From the NCBI RefSeq assembly GCF_017115085.1, contig NZ_JABXKJ010000256.1, positions 1-64,000 of the forward strand: a stretch of 64,000 nucleotides of DNA, given 5' to 3'. The notes under the pieces were generated by a model. That model worked only from the letters and a program-made list of their open reading frames with translations, did not search any database and was not told where the DNA came from. The position numbers and the translations under genes were made by a program. This DNA comes from Nostoc sp. NMS7. GTDB taxonomy: Bacteria; Cyanobacteriota; Cyanobacteriia; Cyanobacteriales; Nostocaceae. Positions 47,738 to 57,367 of the stretch are shown in pieces. Numbering within the stretch: the first letter of the stretch is position 1; every line of letters starts with the position of its first letter.

Positions 47738-47782
47738 GTAATGGGGAGTGGGGAGAAATCAATTCAAAATTCAAAATGACGC

Positions 47783-47830
47783 TCTCTACGAGACGCTGCG
47801 CGAACGCGGACTCGCTAACGCTACGCTAAC
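47783..47830. repeat. CTCTACGAGACGCTGCGCG repeat between lexA and the helicase gene
   Basis: A unit of the same family as at 37468 and 60531 lies between short AATTCAAAATTC runs (47760 and 47830). It fills most of the gap between lexA and the helicase gene. Confidence 0.65.
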
Positions 47831-47895
47831 AAAATTCAAAATTGAAGAACTCCTGCCTCCTCTTTCCCAATGCCCAATGCCCATTTGCTTAATAT

Positions 47896-49410
47896 ATGTA
47901 CCTGATTAAAAATCCAGTGCAGCAACTGCCCACTTTCCGGGAAAGTGACCATGGGGATACTCCCCGTGGCGCATTTCGGTTGAAATTACCAATTGCAAGG
48001 GAAAGTCAGGGCAGTTATTACACTCTGCAACCATTACCAGGATGCCCAAGAATGCCTCTGTCTCTCCAATTGCGGCAATATCAGCGAGAAGCGATCGCTA
48101 GCTGGTTTACCAACAATGGCAGAGGGACGCTGAAAATGGCTACTGGTAGTGGTAAAACGATTACTGCACTAGCGATCGCTTGTGAATTATATCAGCAGAT
48201 TAATTTACAAGTGTTGTTGGTGGTGTGTCCCTACCGCCATCTTGTCACCCAATGGGCGCGAGAATGTGAAAAATTTAATTTGCAACCCATTTTAGCTTTC
48301 GAGAATTTACGCACTTGGCAAAGTCAACTTTCGACGCAAATTTATAATTTGCGTTCTGGTTCTCAACGGTTTGTCACTGTAATTACTACGAACTCCACTT
48401 TAATTGGAGATGGGTTTCAATCTCAACTCAAATATTTTACCGCAAAAACTTTAATTATTGGGGATGAGGCGCATAATTTAGGCGCACCCAAGTTAGAAGA
48501 AAGTTTACCGCGCAGTGTTGGGTTGAGACTAGCTTTATCTGCCACACCGGAAAGGTATTTTGATGATTTTGGTACGCAGTCCCTATTTGATTATTTTGGC
48601 CCAGTTCTCCAGCCAGAGTTCACTTTGAGGGATGCGATCGCTCAAGGTGCTTTGGTACATTATTTGTATTATCCTCTGTTGGTAGAGTTAACTGAAGCAG
48701 AAAGCATTGCCTATTTAAAGTTAACTAAAAGAATTGGGCGATCGCTACTTTATCGAGATCGAGAAAATGGCGGAAATTTTGAAGACAATGAAGATTTAAA
48801 GCCGTTGTTAATGCAAAGAGCAAGATTAATTGGTGCGGCGGAAAATAAATTAAATGCTTTACGGGATTTAATGGCAACTCGCCGCGAAACTACTCACACT
48901 CTTTTTTATTGTAGTGATGGTTCGCAGGATGCGGGACAACGTTCATCCCTACGCCAACTTAAAGCTGTTGCTAAAATTCTGGGGGTAGATTTAGGATATA
49001 AGGTTAGTACCTATACAGCCCAAACATCTTTAGAAGAAAGGGAAATTTTACGCCGCCAATTTGAAAGCGGGGAGTTACAGGGTTTAGTGGCAATTCGTTG
49101 TTTAGATGAAGGTGTCGATATTCCGGCAATTCAAACTGCGGTGATTTTATCAAGTTCTGGTAATCCCCGCCAGTTTATCCAACGACGGGGGCGAGTTTTA
49201 CGTCCTCATCCTGCTAAGGAACGCGCTACTATATTTGACATGATTGTTTTACCACCAGATTTAGATAGAGAAACGATAGAAGTTGAGCGTAATCTTTTGA
49301 AAAAGGAATTGCGTCGCTTTGTGGAATTTGCTGATTTGGCTGATAACGCGGGCGTTGCCAGAATGAAATTACTGGATTTACAAAAGCGATATGGTTTATT
49401 AGATATTTGA
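47896..49410 (+). CDS. SF2 helicase, DNA phosphorothioation-type restriction protein
   Basis: The 504-residue protein has SF2 helicase motifs: Walker A ATGSGKT (near residue 81), DEAH box GDEAHNLG (near 192), SATPER (near 215) and motif VI RQFIQRRGRVLRP (near 436). A C-terminal part without a known domain follows. Its build and its place before a DndD gene fit the helicase subunit annotated in cyanobacteria as a phosphorothioation system restriction enzyme. It could also be a general DEAH helicase. The start ATG 47896 (MYLIKNPVQQL) is reasonable. Confidence 0.75.
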   Translation: MYLIKNPVQQLPTFRESDHGDTPRGAFRLKLPIARESQGSYYTLQPLPGCPRMPLSLQLRQYQREAIASWFTNNGRGTLKMATGSGKTITALAIACELYQQINLQVLLVVCPYRHLVTQWARECEKFNLQPILAFENLRTWQSQLSTQIYNLRSGSQRFVTVITTNSTLIGDGFQSQLKYFTAKTLIIGDEAHNLGAPKLEESLPRSVGLRLALSATPERYFDDFGTQSLFDYFGPVLQPEFTLRDAIAQGALVHYLYYPLLVELTEAESIAYLKLTKRIGRSLLYRDRENGGNFEDNEDLKPLLMQRARLIGAAENKLNALRDLMATRRETTHTLFYCSDGSQDAGQRSSLRQLKAVAKILGVDLGYKVSTYTAQTSLEEREILRRQFESGELQGLVAIRCLDEGVDIPAIQTAVILSSSGNPRQFIQRRGRVLRPHPAKERATIFDMIVLPPDLDRETIEVERNLLKKELRRFVEFADLADNAGVARMKLLDLQKRYGLLDI

Positions 49411-49831
49411 TGATAGCAATCTTAAATCATTTGTGAAAAGTTAGATCCCCGACAACTTTTACGAAGTCGGGGATCTTCGTCCTTCAATTCTCATAACTCA
49501 TCTAGGATTGCTATATTTGTATTATTTTGTAAAAATTTTTCGAGTTTAGAAAAAAGAAGCATTAAGTATGAAATAATGAAATTATGAGTTTGATTATAAT
49601 AGAATGTAACTAAAAATTTTAAAGTCACTTATATTCCATTATTAAGTAGATTGTTACTATAAATAATAACAGAAAACGATTAAAGAATAAAGTGGTTTTT
49701 CAAAGAAAATTATAAATTTGCAAAAACTATTTTTTCCAAAAATTAAAGATAACGCAAACAGTGGTTTTACGGAGGTAAATGCAGCACTAGAGGAAGTTAA
49801 AATATAGAAAAAGTATATTTAAAAACCCAAT
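49411..49831. other. AT-rich gap where dndB and dndC would be expected
   Basis: No gene is found in 421 bases. A hairpin (49444-49475) follows the helicase stop. The rest is very AT-rich, with a 35-codon frame without start (to 49806, ending NAALEEVKI) that I cannot assign. The genes dndB and dndC, which commonly precede dndD, are absent. Confidence 0.6.
49444..49475 (+). terminator. Terminator-like hairpin after the helicase gene
   Basis: GATCCCCGAC at 49444-49453 pairs exactly with GTCGGGGATC at 49466-49475, 34 bases after the stop. The following bases (TTCGTCC) are only partly T-rich, so it may also be one of the CCCCGAC repeats, of which two more occur near 52200 and 52350. Confidence 0.55.
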
Positions 49832-50005
49832 ATGCCACAAGATGGGAATATTGATGATGTGCAAGAGCCAATAACCAGTGCTCCGCCGGAAGTACGGCAA
49901 ATTATTGAGCGGGTATGGAAGCTGGAAAAAGGCAGGCTAGATAAGAAGATTAACAGCCATATAAATGATCATATTTTGGACATTATTAAGGAAGAGGTGC
50001 GATGA
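49832..50005 (+). CDS. 57-residue protein overlapping the DndD start
   Basis: From ATG 49832 the frame reads MPQDGNIDDVQEPITSAPPE and then VRQIIERVWKLEKGRLDKKI, ending with EEVR at TGA 50003-50005. The stop overlaps the ATG of dndD (50002) in an ATGA, which speaks for a real translated gene coupled to dndD. It is a charged, mostly helical peptide. I do not recognise a family. It might be a small partner of the DndD ATPase. Confidence 0.65.
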   Translation: MPQDGNIDDVQEPITSAPPEVRQIIERVWKLEKGRLDKKINSHINDHILDIIKEEVR

Positions 50006-52074
50006 AGCTAACTTCAATCAAGCTATGCAACTTTCGCTCCTTTTATGGTACGACACCAGAGATGATCCTGGCTGGGGGAGATGTTCACAACACGACGATT
50101 ATTCATGGCAATAATGGCTCTGGAAAAACCAGTTTATTGAATGCCTTTACATGGGTATTGTATGATAAATTTAGTGCGGCGTTTGCATCGATAGAACAGT
50201 TAGTAAATAAGCGGGCGATCGCTGAAGCTCAAAAAGGTCAAACTATAGAATGTTGGGTAGAAGTTGGCTGGGAACATGAAGGTAAACGTTATCGAGTTAA
50301 ACGCGCCTGTCGGGGTTATAAAAACGAAAGTGATTTTGACGCTGGCAAAACTCAATTAACCATGTGGGTTGGTGGTGATGATGGCAAATGGAATATACCA
50401 AATCAGCAACCAGACGATATAATTAATCAAATTTTACCCGCTACTTTATATCAATATTTTTTCTTTGACGGCGAACGAATTGAAGAAATAGTCCGTTCTG
50501 ACAAAAAAGCTGAAATTGCTGAAGCTACAAAAATTTTCTTGGGTGTGGAGGTAATTAACCGTTCCATCAAACATTTGGGAGATGCTAAAAAAACTCTAGA
50601 AAATGATTTAAAAGCTATTGGTGATTCCCAAACTAAAGAACTGTTACGACAGCAAGAAAAGATAGAACAAGAGCGTGAACACATTGCCAAACGGCAAATA
50701 GAAATTAAAGAAGAGTTAAAATATCAACAAACTTTTAAAAAAGAGACAAGTAACCGTTTGCGAGAACTTAGTGCTGCTAAGGAATTGCAATCAAGATGGC
50801 AGAATTTAGAATCGCAGAAAGCGGCGAATCAAGAAGAATATAAAAAAACTAAAGAAGCGCTGAAAAAAGTTATTTCCGCGCGGGGTTATACCGTTTTACT
50901 ATCAGAAACTACAGCGCAGTTTCGCGGAATTATCAATGATTTGAAGCAGCGAGGTGAGTTAACATCAGGAATTTCGCGGGAATTTGTGAATGATTTACTC
51001 AATTCTCAACGCTGTATTTGTGGTGCAGAATTACACGAGGGTAATCATTCTCATACTCATGTGAGTACCTGGTTAAATAAAGCTGGTTCTTCGGCGGTAG
51101 AAGAAACTGCAATTCGCATGATAGCTCAAGTAGATGAAATTGATAAGCAAGCTATAGGATTTTGGGAAGAAGTTGATAGAGAGCAAACTAGGATTAATCA
51201 ATTAAGGCAAAGTATATCTCAAACTGAAGGCGATTTAGATAATATTCAAGAACGGTTGCGAAAAGATGCTAATGAAGAAATTAGCAGTTTGCAAAAACGG
51301 TTAGATGAAATTGAAAGTAAAATTGATGCATTAAATCGAGAACAGGGTGCAAATCAGCAGCAAATTGCTCAACTCACAACTGAAATTGAAGGTTTAAACA
51401 AACAAATTGCCAAACAAAAGCTGAATGAAGACAAGCAAACTTTAGCACAGCGACGAATTAACGCCACTCAAGATGCAATCGAACGGTTAACAGAAGTTAA
51501 AAATCGCCAAGAACAACAATTTCGCCTGCAACTAGAAAAGCGAGTCCAAGAGATATTCACAGAAATTTCTGTGACTCCATACATTCCTAAAATTAGCGAT
51601 AAATATGAACTGACATTAGTAGAAAATACTACAGGTATAGAAGCACTAGTTGCAGCATCCACCGGGGAAAATCAAATTCTCAGTTTATCCTTTATTGCCA
51701 GCATCATTGACAAAGTAAGGGAATGGAGTGAGAAACGAAAAATGATGATGATTCCCGATAGTAGCACTTTTCCAATTGTCATGGATTCACCTTTCGGTAG
51801 TTTAGATGAAAGTTCGCGGCGACACATTGCTAAGACAATTCCCGAATTAGCGAATCAGTTGATAGTTTTAGTTACTAAGACTCAGTGGCGGGGTGAAGTA
51901 GAAGCAGAAATGACAGATAGAATTGGTAGAGAATATGTGCTTACGTATTATTCTTCTAAGGCGGATTGCGAACAAGATTATATTGAGTTGGCTGGGGAAA
52001 GATATCCTTTGGTGAAACAAAGTCCGAACGAGTATGAATATACTGAAATTATCGCGGTTGAACGTAATGTTTAA
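50002..52074 (+). CDS. dndD: DndD-like SMC/Rad50-type ATPase
   Basis: The 690-residue protein has an SMC-type P-loop GNNGSGKTS (residues 36-44), a long coiled coil (about 195-520) broken by a CICG hook-like motif (Cys338 and Cys340), an ABC signature region near SLSFIASI, and a Walker B/D-loop IVMDSPFGSLDES (near residue 593). This is the DndD layout. DndD works with DndA, C and E to put sulfur into the DNA backbone in a phosphorothioate system. None of these partners are near, so the role here is open. It follows the 57-residue gene with a four-base overlap. Confidence 0.85.
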   Translation: MKLTSIKLCNFRSFYGTTPEMILAGGDVHNTTIIHGNNGSGKTSLLNAFTWVLYDKFSAAFASIEQLVNKRAIAEAQKGQTIECWVEVGWEHEGKRYRVKRACRGYKNESDFDAGKTQLTMWVGGDDGKWNIPNQQPDDIINQILPATLYQYFFFDGERIEEIVRSDKKAEIAEATKIFLGVEVINRSIKHLGDAKKTLENDLKAIGDSQTKELLRQQEKIEQEREHIAKRQIEIKEELKYQQTFKKETSNRLRELSAAKELQSRWQNLESQKAANQEEYKKTKEALKKVISARGYTVLLSETTAQFRGIINDLKQRGELTSGISREFVNDLLNSQRCICGAELHEGNHSHTHVSTWLNKAGSSAVEETAIRMIAQVDEIDKQAIGFWEEVDREQTRINQLRQSISQTEGDLDNIQERLRKDANEEISSLQKRLDEIESKIDALNREQGANQQQIAQLTTEIEGLNKQIAKQKLNEDKQTLAQRRINATQDAIERLTEVKNRQEQQFRLQLEKRVQEIFTEISVTPYIPKISDKYELTLVENTTGIEALVAASTGENQILSLSFIASIIDKVREWSEKRKMMMIPDSSTFPIVMDSPFGSLDESSRRHIAKTIPELANQLIVLVTKTQWRGEVEAEMTDRIGREYVLTYYSSKADCEQDYIELAGERYPLVKQSPNEYEYTEIIAVERNV

Positions 52075-52085
52075 AGGATGAAGTT

Positions 52086-52331
52086 ATGATTGCGAGTGCA
52101 GACAGTAAGTATATGACTCCCCGGGAATACCTGGAATGGGAAGAACACCAAGATATTAAACCAATTCGCAATTCGCAATTCGCAATTACGTTTTGTGATG
52201 GGGATTTAGACCCCGACACAAAACGCGCTGCCATTCTTAGGCAGGGGAATTAAACTGAACATACTTTGTTAAATATGAATATATTAATGGTGACGTCTTC
52301 GCTATGACTGGGGGTACTTTGAAAATCACAA
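52086..52331 (+). pseudogene. Uma2 gene remnant split by a repeat
   Basis: MIASADSKYMTPREYLEWEE, then HQDIK (to 52161), and YEYINGDVFAMTGGT from 52274, join to the common N-terminus of Uma2 proteins. About 107 bases of repeat stand between. Nothing of the rest of the Uma2 gene follows. The remnant begins 12 bases after the dndD stop. Confidence 0.85.
52162..52268. repeat. 107-bp insertion with TTAAA target duplication
   Basis: The inserted piece lies between direct TTAAA copies (52157-52161 and 52269-52273). It has three AATTCGC units, then a hairpin from CGTTTTGTG to CACAAAACG around GGGGATTTAGACCCC. No transposase is present. Confidence 0.75.
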
Positions 52332-52337
52332 GATTCA

Positions 52338-52368
52338 GAACCCCGACTTCTTAGATAAGTCGGGGTTC
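52338..52368. terminator. Hairpin at the 3' side of the Uma2 remnant
   Basis: GAACCCCGACTT at 52338-52349 pairs exactly with AAGTCGGGGTTC at 52357-52368 across a seven-base loop. It may end transcripts of the dndD side or of the opposing efflux operon. It belongs to the same CCCCGAC repeat type as 49444. Confidence 0.5.
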
Positions 52369-52469
52369 TAGTTGTTCACGAATGTTTAAGTAGGGCTATA
52401 GTTAAAATGCCGATTTAATTAAGCATCTAACTCGGAAGTTTTTAACCAAACCTGATATCAGAAATGAGT

Positions 52470-53834
52470 CTACTTTGTTTGTGCAACTCGCTGCACGCGC
52501 AAACCCTCTGTGTCATCAACCGTAGGAGTGGCAATGAGCGATTCCTTTCCTGTCAGACCTGATGTAATTTCTATTTCAGTCCCATAATCTCGCCCAACGG
52601 CAACTTTTTGATAATGCACTCTTTCGTCTTTGGTTACAGTTGCTACCTGCGTACCTCCGGCGTTAACGACTAAAGCACTATCTGGCAAAACAAAGGGAGG
52701 ATTGTTGCGGTTAATGGCAAATCTGACATTGGCATACATCCCAGGTCGCAGCGTCGCATCGGAATTATGCACTTCTAATTGTGCCAGCAAAGTCCGAGTA
52801 TTTGGATCTATAGCGTTGCTAGTACGCACTACTTTACCCGTAAACACTCGTTGTGGTAACTCTCTGACTGTAATTTGTGCTGTTTGACCAGTCTGAAGTG
52901 ACTGTGATAAACTCTGTGGAACATTCACATTTACGTTTAGCTTGTCATAAGCAGCAATAGTATAAAGGCTGGTGTTGCTAGTGTTGGTGTTGCTGGTACT
53001 GATGCTACTAGTAGTACTGGTGTTACTACTACCTGCTGAAATTAAAACACCTGTATTGACATTACGTGCGGTAATCACTCCTGAGAAAGGAGCAGTGACT
53101 TTCTTATAAGACTGCAATACAGTATTACGCTGCAAGTTTGCTTGACTGGCGTAGACGTTAGCTTGTGCTGCTTTGATGTTGGCAGAGTCAGCATTAACAG
53201 TGTTTTGTGCTGCCTCAACGCTGGCAATATTAGCCTGATATGTAGCATATTTTGTATCTGCATCTTGTTGAGCTACTGCACCTTTCTTGACAAGAAATTG
53301 CCAGCGCTCCCAGCTCTGACGTGCTATCAATAGATTAGCGCGGGCTTGCTTCAAATCAGAAATACCTTTAGCTAAACTAGCACGAGTTTGAGACACATTG
53401 GCTTGTGCTTGCACTAATTCTGCGTTCGCTTGCAGAACTTGCTGATCGGTGTCTGGTGAATCAATCTCTGCCAACAACTGACCGGCTCGGACGCGATCGC
53501 CAATATCTGCGTACCACCGCCGCAAATACCCAGTACTGCGAGCGTAGATGGTCGTTTGGTTAAGAGCTACAACACTTCCAGTTAGTTCCAATTTTGTACT
53601 AGCATTAGCGCGACGGGGAGTAATCACGTTGACTGTCGGTAGGGTGCTTGCTTCCTTAACTGCTGCTTGTAATTCTGACCTTTGGCTTAACCGAGGCAGA
53701 ATACCTATGGCCAGTAGGCTAGCAAAAAAAATAGCACCAATTACAGCCCAACCAATTCCACCGATGCCGCGCTTTTGTTTTCTAGAAGTCGTTTGTTCTT
53801 CAGAATCAGGAGATGGACGATGCTGAGAATCCAT
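52470..53834 (-). CDS. RND efflux periplasmic adaptor (HlyD/AcrA family)
   Basis: The 454-residue protein has an N-terminal membrane anchor (about residues 28-46), a barrel-sandwich lipoyl-like domain split by a helical hairpin of about 100 residues rich in Ala and Gln, and the beta-barrel with the family end VVRTSNAIDPNTRTLLAQLE. It links the inner-membrane pump to an outer-membrane channel. A Ser/Thr/Asn run (SSNTSTTSSIS and on) lies in the middle. The gene is the last of the PadR-pump-adaptor operon. No channel gene is beside it. Confidence 0.9.
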   Translation of the reverse strand: MDSQHRPSPDSEEQTTSRKQKRGIGGIGWAVIGAIFFASLLAIGILPRLSQRSELQAAVKEASTLPTVNVITPRRANASTKLELTGSVVALNQTTIYARSTGYLRRWYADIGDRVRAGQLLAEIDSPDTDQQVLQANAELVQAQANVSQTRASLAKGISDLKQARANLLIARQSWERWQFLVKKGAVAQQDADTKYATYQANIASVEAAQNTVNADSANIKAAQANVYASQANLQRNTVLQSYKKVTAPFSGVITARNVNTGVLISAGSSNTSTTSSISTSNTNTSNTSLYTIAAYDKLNVNVNVPQSLSQSLQTGQTAQITVRELPQRVFTGKVVRTSNAIDPNTRTLLAQLEVHNSDATLRPGMYANVRFAINRNNPPFVLPDSALVVNAGGTQVATVTKDERVHYQKVAVGRDYGTEIEITSGLTGKESLIATPTVDDTEGLRVQRVAQTK

Positions 53835-53951
53835 AGGTAAACTGTCCCGTATTATCTAATTTGCCGAAATTTAGCAGCTAGAGTCATTACCATCATTGCC
53901 TTTGACAATTTTGTTCTTTGTAGGCTGCCCATAGGGCATACTTGGAATTGC

Positions 53952-56900
53952 TCATGACTTGCCTTGAGGTGATGATAACGAGTATGCTGTCTTTGGATCT
54001 GAGAAATTTAAATCGTCATCATCCTGATCAACAGGACGAGGTTCTTGACGCCGCATAATGCTGTATACGACAGGTACAAAGATCAGAGTAGCGACTGTTG
54101 CAGCTGATAAGCCACCAATTACAGCGCGACCCAAGGGTGCATTCTGCTCACCACCTTCACCAAGACCGAGAGACATTGGCACCATACCGATGAGCATGGC
54201 TAAGGCAGTCATCAACACAGGACGCAACCTTGTATAGCCCGCCGCTAGAGCTGCTTTATAGGCATTTTCCCCTTCCTGACGCTGCTCATTAGCAAAAGTG
54301 ATCATTAGAATACTGTTTGATGTCGCCACACCTATACTCATAATTGCACCCATTAAGGAAGGGACGCTCATGGTGGTGCGGGTGACAAATAGCATCCAGA
54401 TGATACCTGCTAAGGCGCTTGGCAGTGCCATCATAATAATCAGGGGATCGAGCCAAGATTGGAAGTTCACTACCATTAAGCAGTAAACCAGCACAATTGC
54501 AAACACGAGTCCTAAACCAAGTCCCAGAAAGGAAGAGTTCATCGTTTGCACTTGCCCTCGGATATTAATCTGACTACCCTTAGGCAATTTTTTCTGATAA
54601 TCTGCGATGATTCGATTGACATCTTTAGCAACTCCCCCAAGGTCACGACCAGAGGAGTTAGCGTAGATATCGAAAACTGGCTGAATGTTGTAGTGATTGA
54701 CAACTTGCATCACTGTGTCACGTTTAACACTAGCCAAATTACCTAAAAGTTGGGGTACATTTTGACCGTTGCCAACTGGCGTATTTTTCAGGCTGTCAAT
54801 AGAGTCAATTTTATACTGGGGAACTTGGACAGCCAGGGTGTAACTCACGCCTTTTTTGGGATCGAGCCATTGGTTGATTGCAGCTTGACCGCTTGAACTT
54901 AAGGAAGTGAGGACGCTATTGGCAACATCGCGCTGGGTCATACCCAATTGTTGAGCCTCGGTGCGATCGACATCAAGACGTAATTTCGGCGCATCGACAA
55001 CTTGCTGGAGATGTACATCCACAGCCCCTGGAATACGCGTCATCCGGTCGGCGATTTTTTGAGCAATTTCAAAGTTACCCTTTGAGTTTTTCAGAGGGCC
55101 AGATATTTGCACGTCAACAGCAGCAGGTAAACCGAAATTGAGAATTTGAGTCACAATATCAGCCGGCTCAAAAAAGAAGGTGTAATTGGGAAATGTCACT
55201 TTCAATTTCTGGCGGAGTTCCTTGACGTAAGAAAAAGTTGCACCAGATTCTTTTAGGGATACAAGAATATCAGCATCAGCCGGCCCAATTGTGGCACCGT
55301 TATAGCCATAGGTAAGGTTAATGCCACTGGTGGGTAAGCCGATGTTATCCAGAATCAGAGAAAGATTGTCTTTCGGTACAGTCTGGCGGATAACGGCTTC
55401 AACTTGGCTAACAATTTTTTCTGTCTCTTCCAAACGAGTACCAGGTAAGGCTCGAACATGGAGGCTAAATTGACCACCATCGACTTCCGGGAAAAAGTCT
55501 TGGCCGACGAACGGTAACAAAACTCCTGCACTTACTATAAAAGCACCAAACAGCACAAAGACTATGCGGCGGTGATTTAATGCTAAGTTCAGAACATCGT
55601 AGTACCAACTGCGAAATTTCTCAAATTGCCGATTAAACTTTTCGTGTAGTCGCCATATCCAATCTTTCTTAACAGGTTTGGCAGTTTTTGTTGTCTGTTC
55701 CGTTTGGTGGTGGTTGTCGCTGTTACCATTATTGTTTTGGACTGGCGAATCTAGATGATGGCGATCGCTATGACCATTATTGTTTTGGACTGGTGAATCT
55801 AGAGAATGGCGATCGCCATGACCATTATGATCTTCGCTTTCTCTATGCCAGTCTACTTCGGATGGTAAAAGATAGCTTGCCATTGTCGGTACTACAGTCC
55901 GAGATAGCACATAGGAAGCAAGCATCCCAAATACTACCGCCATCGCTAGCGGTACAAATAGATACTTTGCCACTCCACTTAAAAACACGACTGGCACAAA
56001 GACAATACAAATACATAATGTTGCAACAAGTGCTGGAGTGGCGATTTGTTGAGCGCCATCTAAGATTGCTCGCTTGATTGCTTTACCTTGTCCGAGATTT
56101 CGGTGGATATTTTCAATTTCTACTGTGGCATCATCTACAAGAATACCAACAGCTAAGGACAAACCACCTAAAGTCATGATGTTGAAAGTTTGTCCCAAAC
56201 GACTCATCACAATGATCGAAACCAGCATTGAGAGGGGAATCGATACGGCTACAATTACAGTGCTGCGCCAACTTCCCAGGAAAATCAAAATCATCAGCGC
56301 GGTGAGACAGGCTGCAATCAATCCTTCTTTGAGAACGCCTTGAATAGAAGCTTTCACAAATATAGATTGATCGAACAAAAACGCTAAATTTAGTTCTGGG
56401 GGCAAGGTGGATTGGATGCGAGGCAAAGCTTTTTTTACCCGATCAATCACATCAATAGTCGAGGCATTGCCACTCTTCAGGATACTAAGTAAGCTGGATC
56501 GTCTGCCATTCTGACGCACAATGTTTGATTGCACACCAAAGCCATCTCTTACCTGGGCGACATTACGAATGTAAATGACAGTACCATTCACTTGCTTAAT
56601 CGGCAAGTCGTTGAGGGCTGACACCACATCTGGACTATTGTTGATTTGTACGGCGAAGTCGCGATCGCCGATCTTCATATCACCTGCGGGTAATACCAGA
56701 TTTTGGGCACTGACAGCATTAGTCACGTCTTGGGCAGAAATGCCATTAGCCAACATCGCTTGGGGATCGATATCAACCATAATTTGCCGAGGTTTACCAC
56801 CATAGGGCAGAGGTACACTCGCCCCTTGCACTGTTGCTAATTGGGTGCGGACGAAGTTGGTAGCATAGTCGAAGAGTGCTTCTTCCGGCAAGGTTTTGCT

Positions 56901-57335
56901 ACTGACACTCATCTGGACAATCGGCACACTAGAAGCGTTGTATTGAATGATGAATGGCGGTGTGATCCCCGGTGGCAAAGGGCGCAGAATTGTTTGGCTG
57001 ACAGAGGTAATTTGAGCGACTGCTGAGGCGATATTCGCGTTCGGTTGGAAGAAAACCTTGACGACACTAACACCACTCAAAGATTGAGACTCAATGTGTT
57101 CGATGTCACCAACGGTTGTGGTCATGGCGCGTTCGCTAATGGTGACGATTCGCTGGGCCATTTCCTCAGATGTCGTGCCAGTATAAGTCCAAACTACGCT
57201 GACAACTGGAATGTTGATTGCCGGAAAAATGTCAACTGGTGTACCAAATATCGTGACTACACCCAGGATCACAATCATTAAAGCTGCGATCGCAAATGTA
57301 TACGGAAGACGTAAAGCAATTTTGACGATCCACAT
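53952..57335 (-). CDS. RND efflux pump, HAE1-like
   Basis: The 1127-residue pump has twelve membrane helices and two large periplasmic loops. The proton-relay Asp pair is seen in GILVDDATVEIEN, and the pattern GEGGEQNAPLGRAVIGG in the C-terminal half is typical of the family. A non-typical, His-rich cytoplasmic insert (about residues 495-550) has a repeated block with DRHSLDSPVQNNN before the second half. The substrate (drug or lipid-like) is not told. It lies between the padR and adaptor genes. Confidence 0.92.
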   Translation of the reverse strand: MWIVKIALRLPYTFAIAALMIVILGVVTIFGTPVDIFPAINIPVVSVVWTYTGTTSEEMAQRIVTISERAMTTTVGDIEHIESQSLSGVSVVKVFFQPNANIASAVAQITSVSQTILRPLPPGITPPFIIQYNASSVPIVQMSVSSKTLPEEALFDYATNFVRTQLATVQGASVPLPYGGKPRQIMVDIDPQAMLANGISAQDVTNAVSAQNLVLPAGDMKIGDRDFAVQINNSPDVVSALNDLPIKQVNGTVIYIRNVAQVRDGFGVQSNIVRQNGRRSSLLSILKSGNASTIDVIDRVKKALPRIQSTLPPELNLAFLFDQSIFVKASIQGVLKEGLIAACLTALMILIFLGSWRSTVIVAVSIPLSMLVSIIVMSRLGQTFNIMTLGGLSLAVGILVDDATVEIENIHRNLGQGKAIKRAILDGAQQIATPALVATLCICIVFVPVVFLSGVAKYLFVPLAMAVVFGMLASYVLSRTVVPTMASYLLPSEVDWHRESEDHNGHGDRHSLDSPVQNNNGHSDRHHLDSPVQNNNGNSDNHHQTEQTTKTAKPVKKDWIWRLHEKFNRQFEKFRSWYYDVLNLALNHRRIVFVLFGAFIVSAGVLLPFVGQDFFPEVDGGQFSLHVRALPGTRLEETEKIVSQVEAVIRQTVPKDNLSLILDNIGLPTSGINLTYGYNGATIGPADADILVSLKESGATFSYVKELRQKLKVTFPNYTFFFEPADIVTQILNFGLPAAVDVQISGPLKNSKGNFEIAQKIADRMTRIPGAVDVHLQQVVDAPKLRLDVDRTEAQQLGMTQRDVANSVLTSLSSSGQAAINQWLDPKKGVSYTLAVQVPQYKIDSIDSLKNTPVGNGQNVPQLLGNLASVKRDTVMQVVNHYNIQPVFDIYANSSGRDLGGVAKDVNRIIADYQKKLPKGSQINIRGQVQTMNSSFLGLGLGLVFAIVLVYCLMVVNFQSWLDPLIIMMALPSALAGIIWMLFVTRTTMSVPSLMGAIMSIGVATSNSILMITFANEQRQEGENAYKAALAAGYTRLRPVLMTALAMLIGMVPMSLGLGEGGEQNAPLGRAVIGGLSAATVATLIFVPVVYSIMRRQEPRPVDQDDDDLNFSDPKTAYSLSSPQGKS

Positions 57336-57367
57336 AGTTAGTTAGGATACTTCAAAAGTTTTTTGGG

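Noticed and set aside
49718-49806. Short frame ending NAALEEVKI before the 57-residue gene
   Set aside because: No start codon with a ribosome site and too short to match to dndB or dndC; kept only as a possible remnant.
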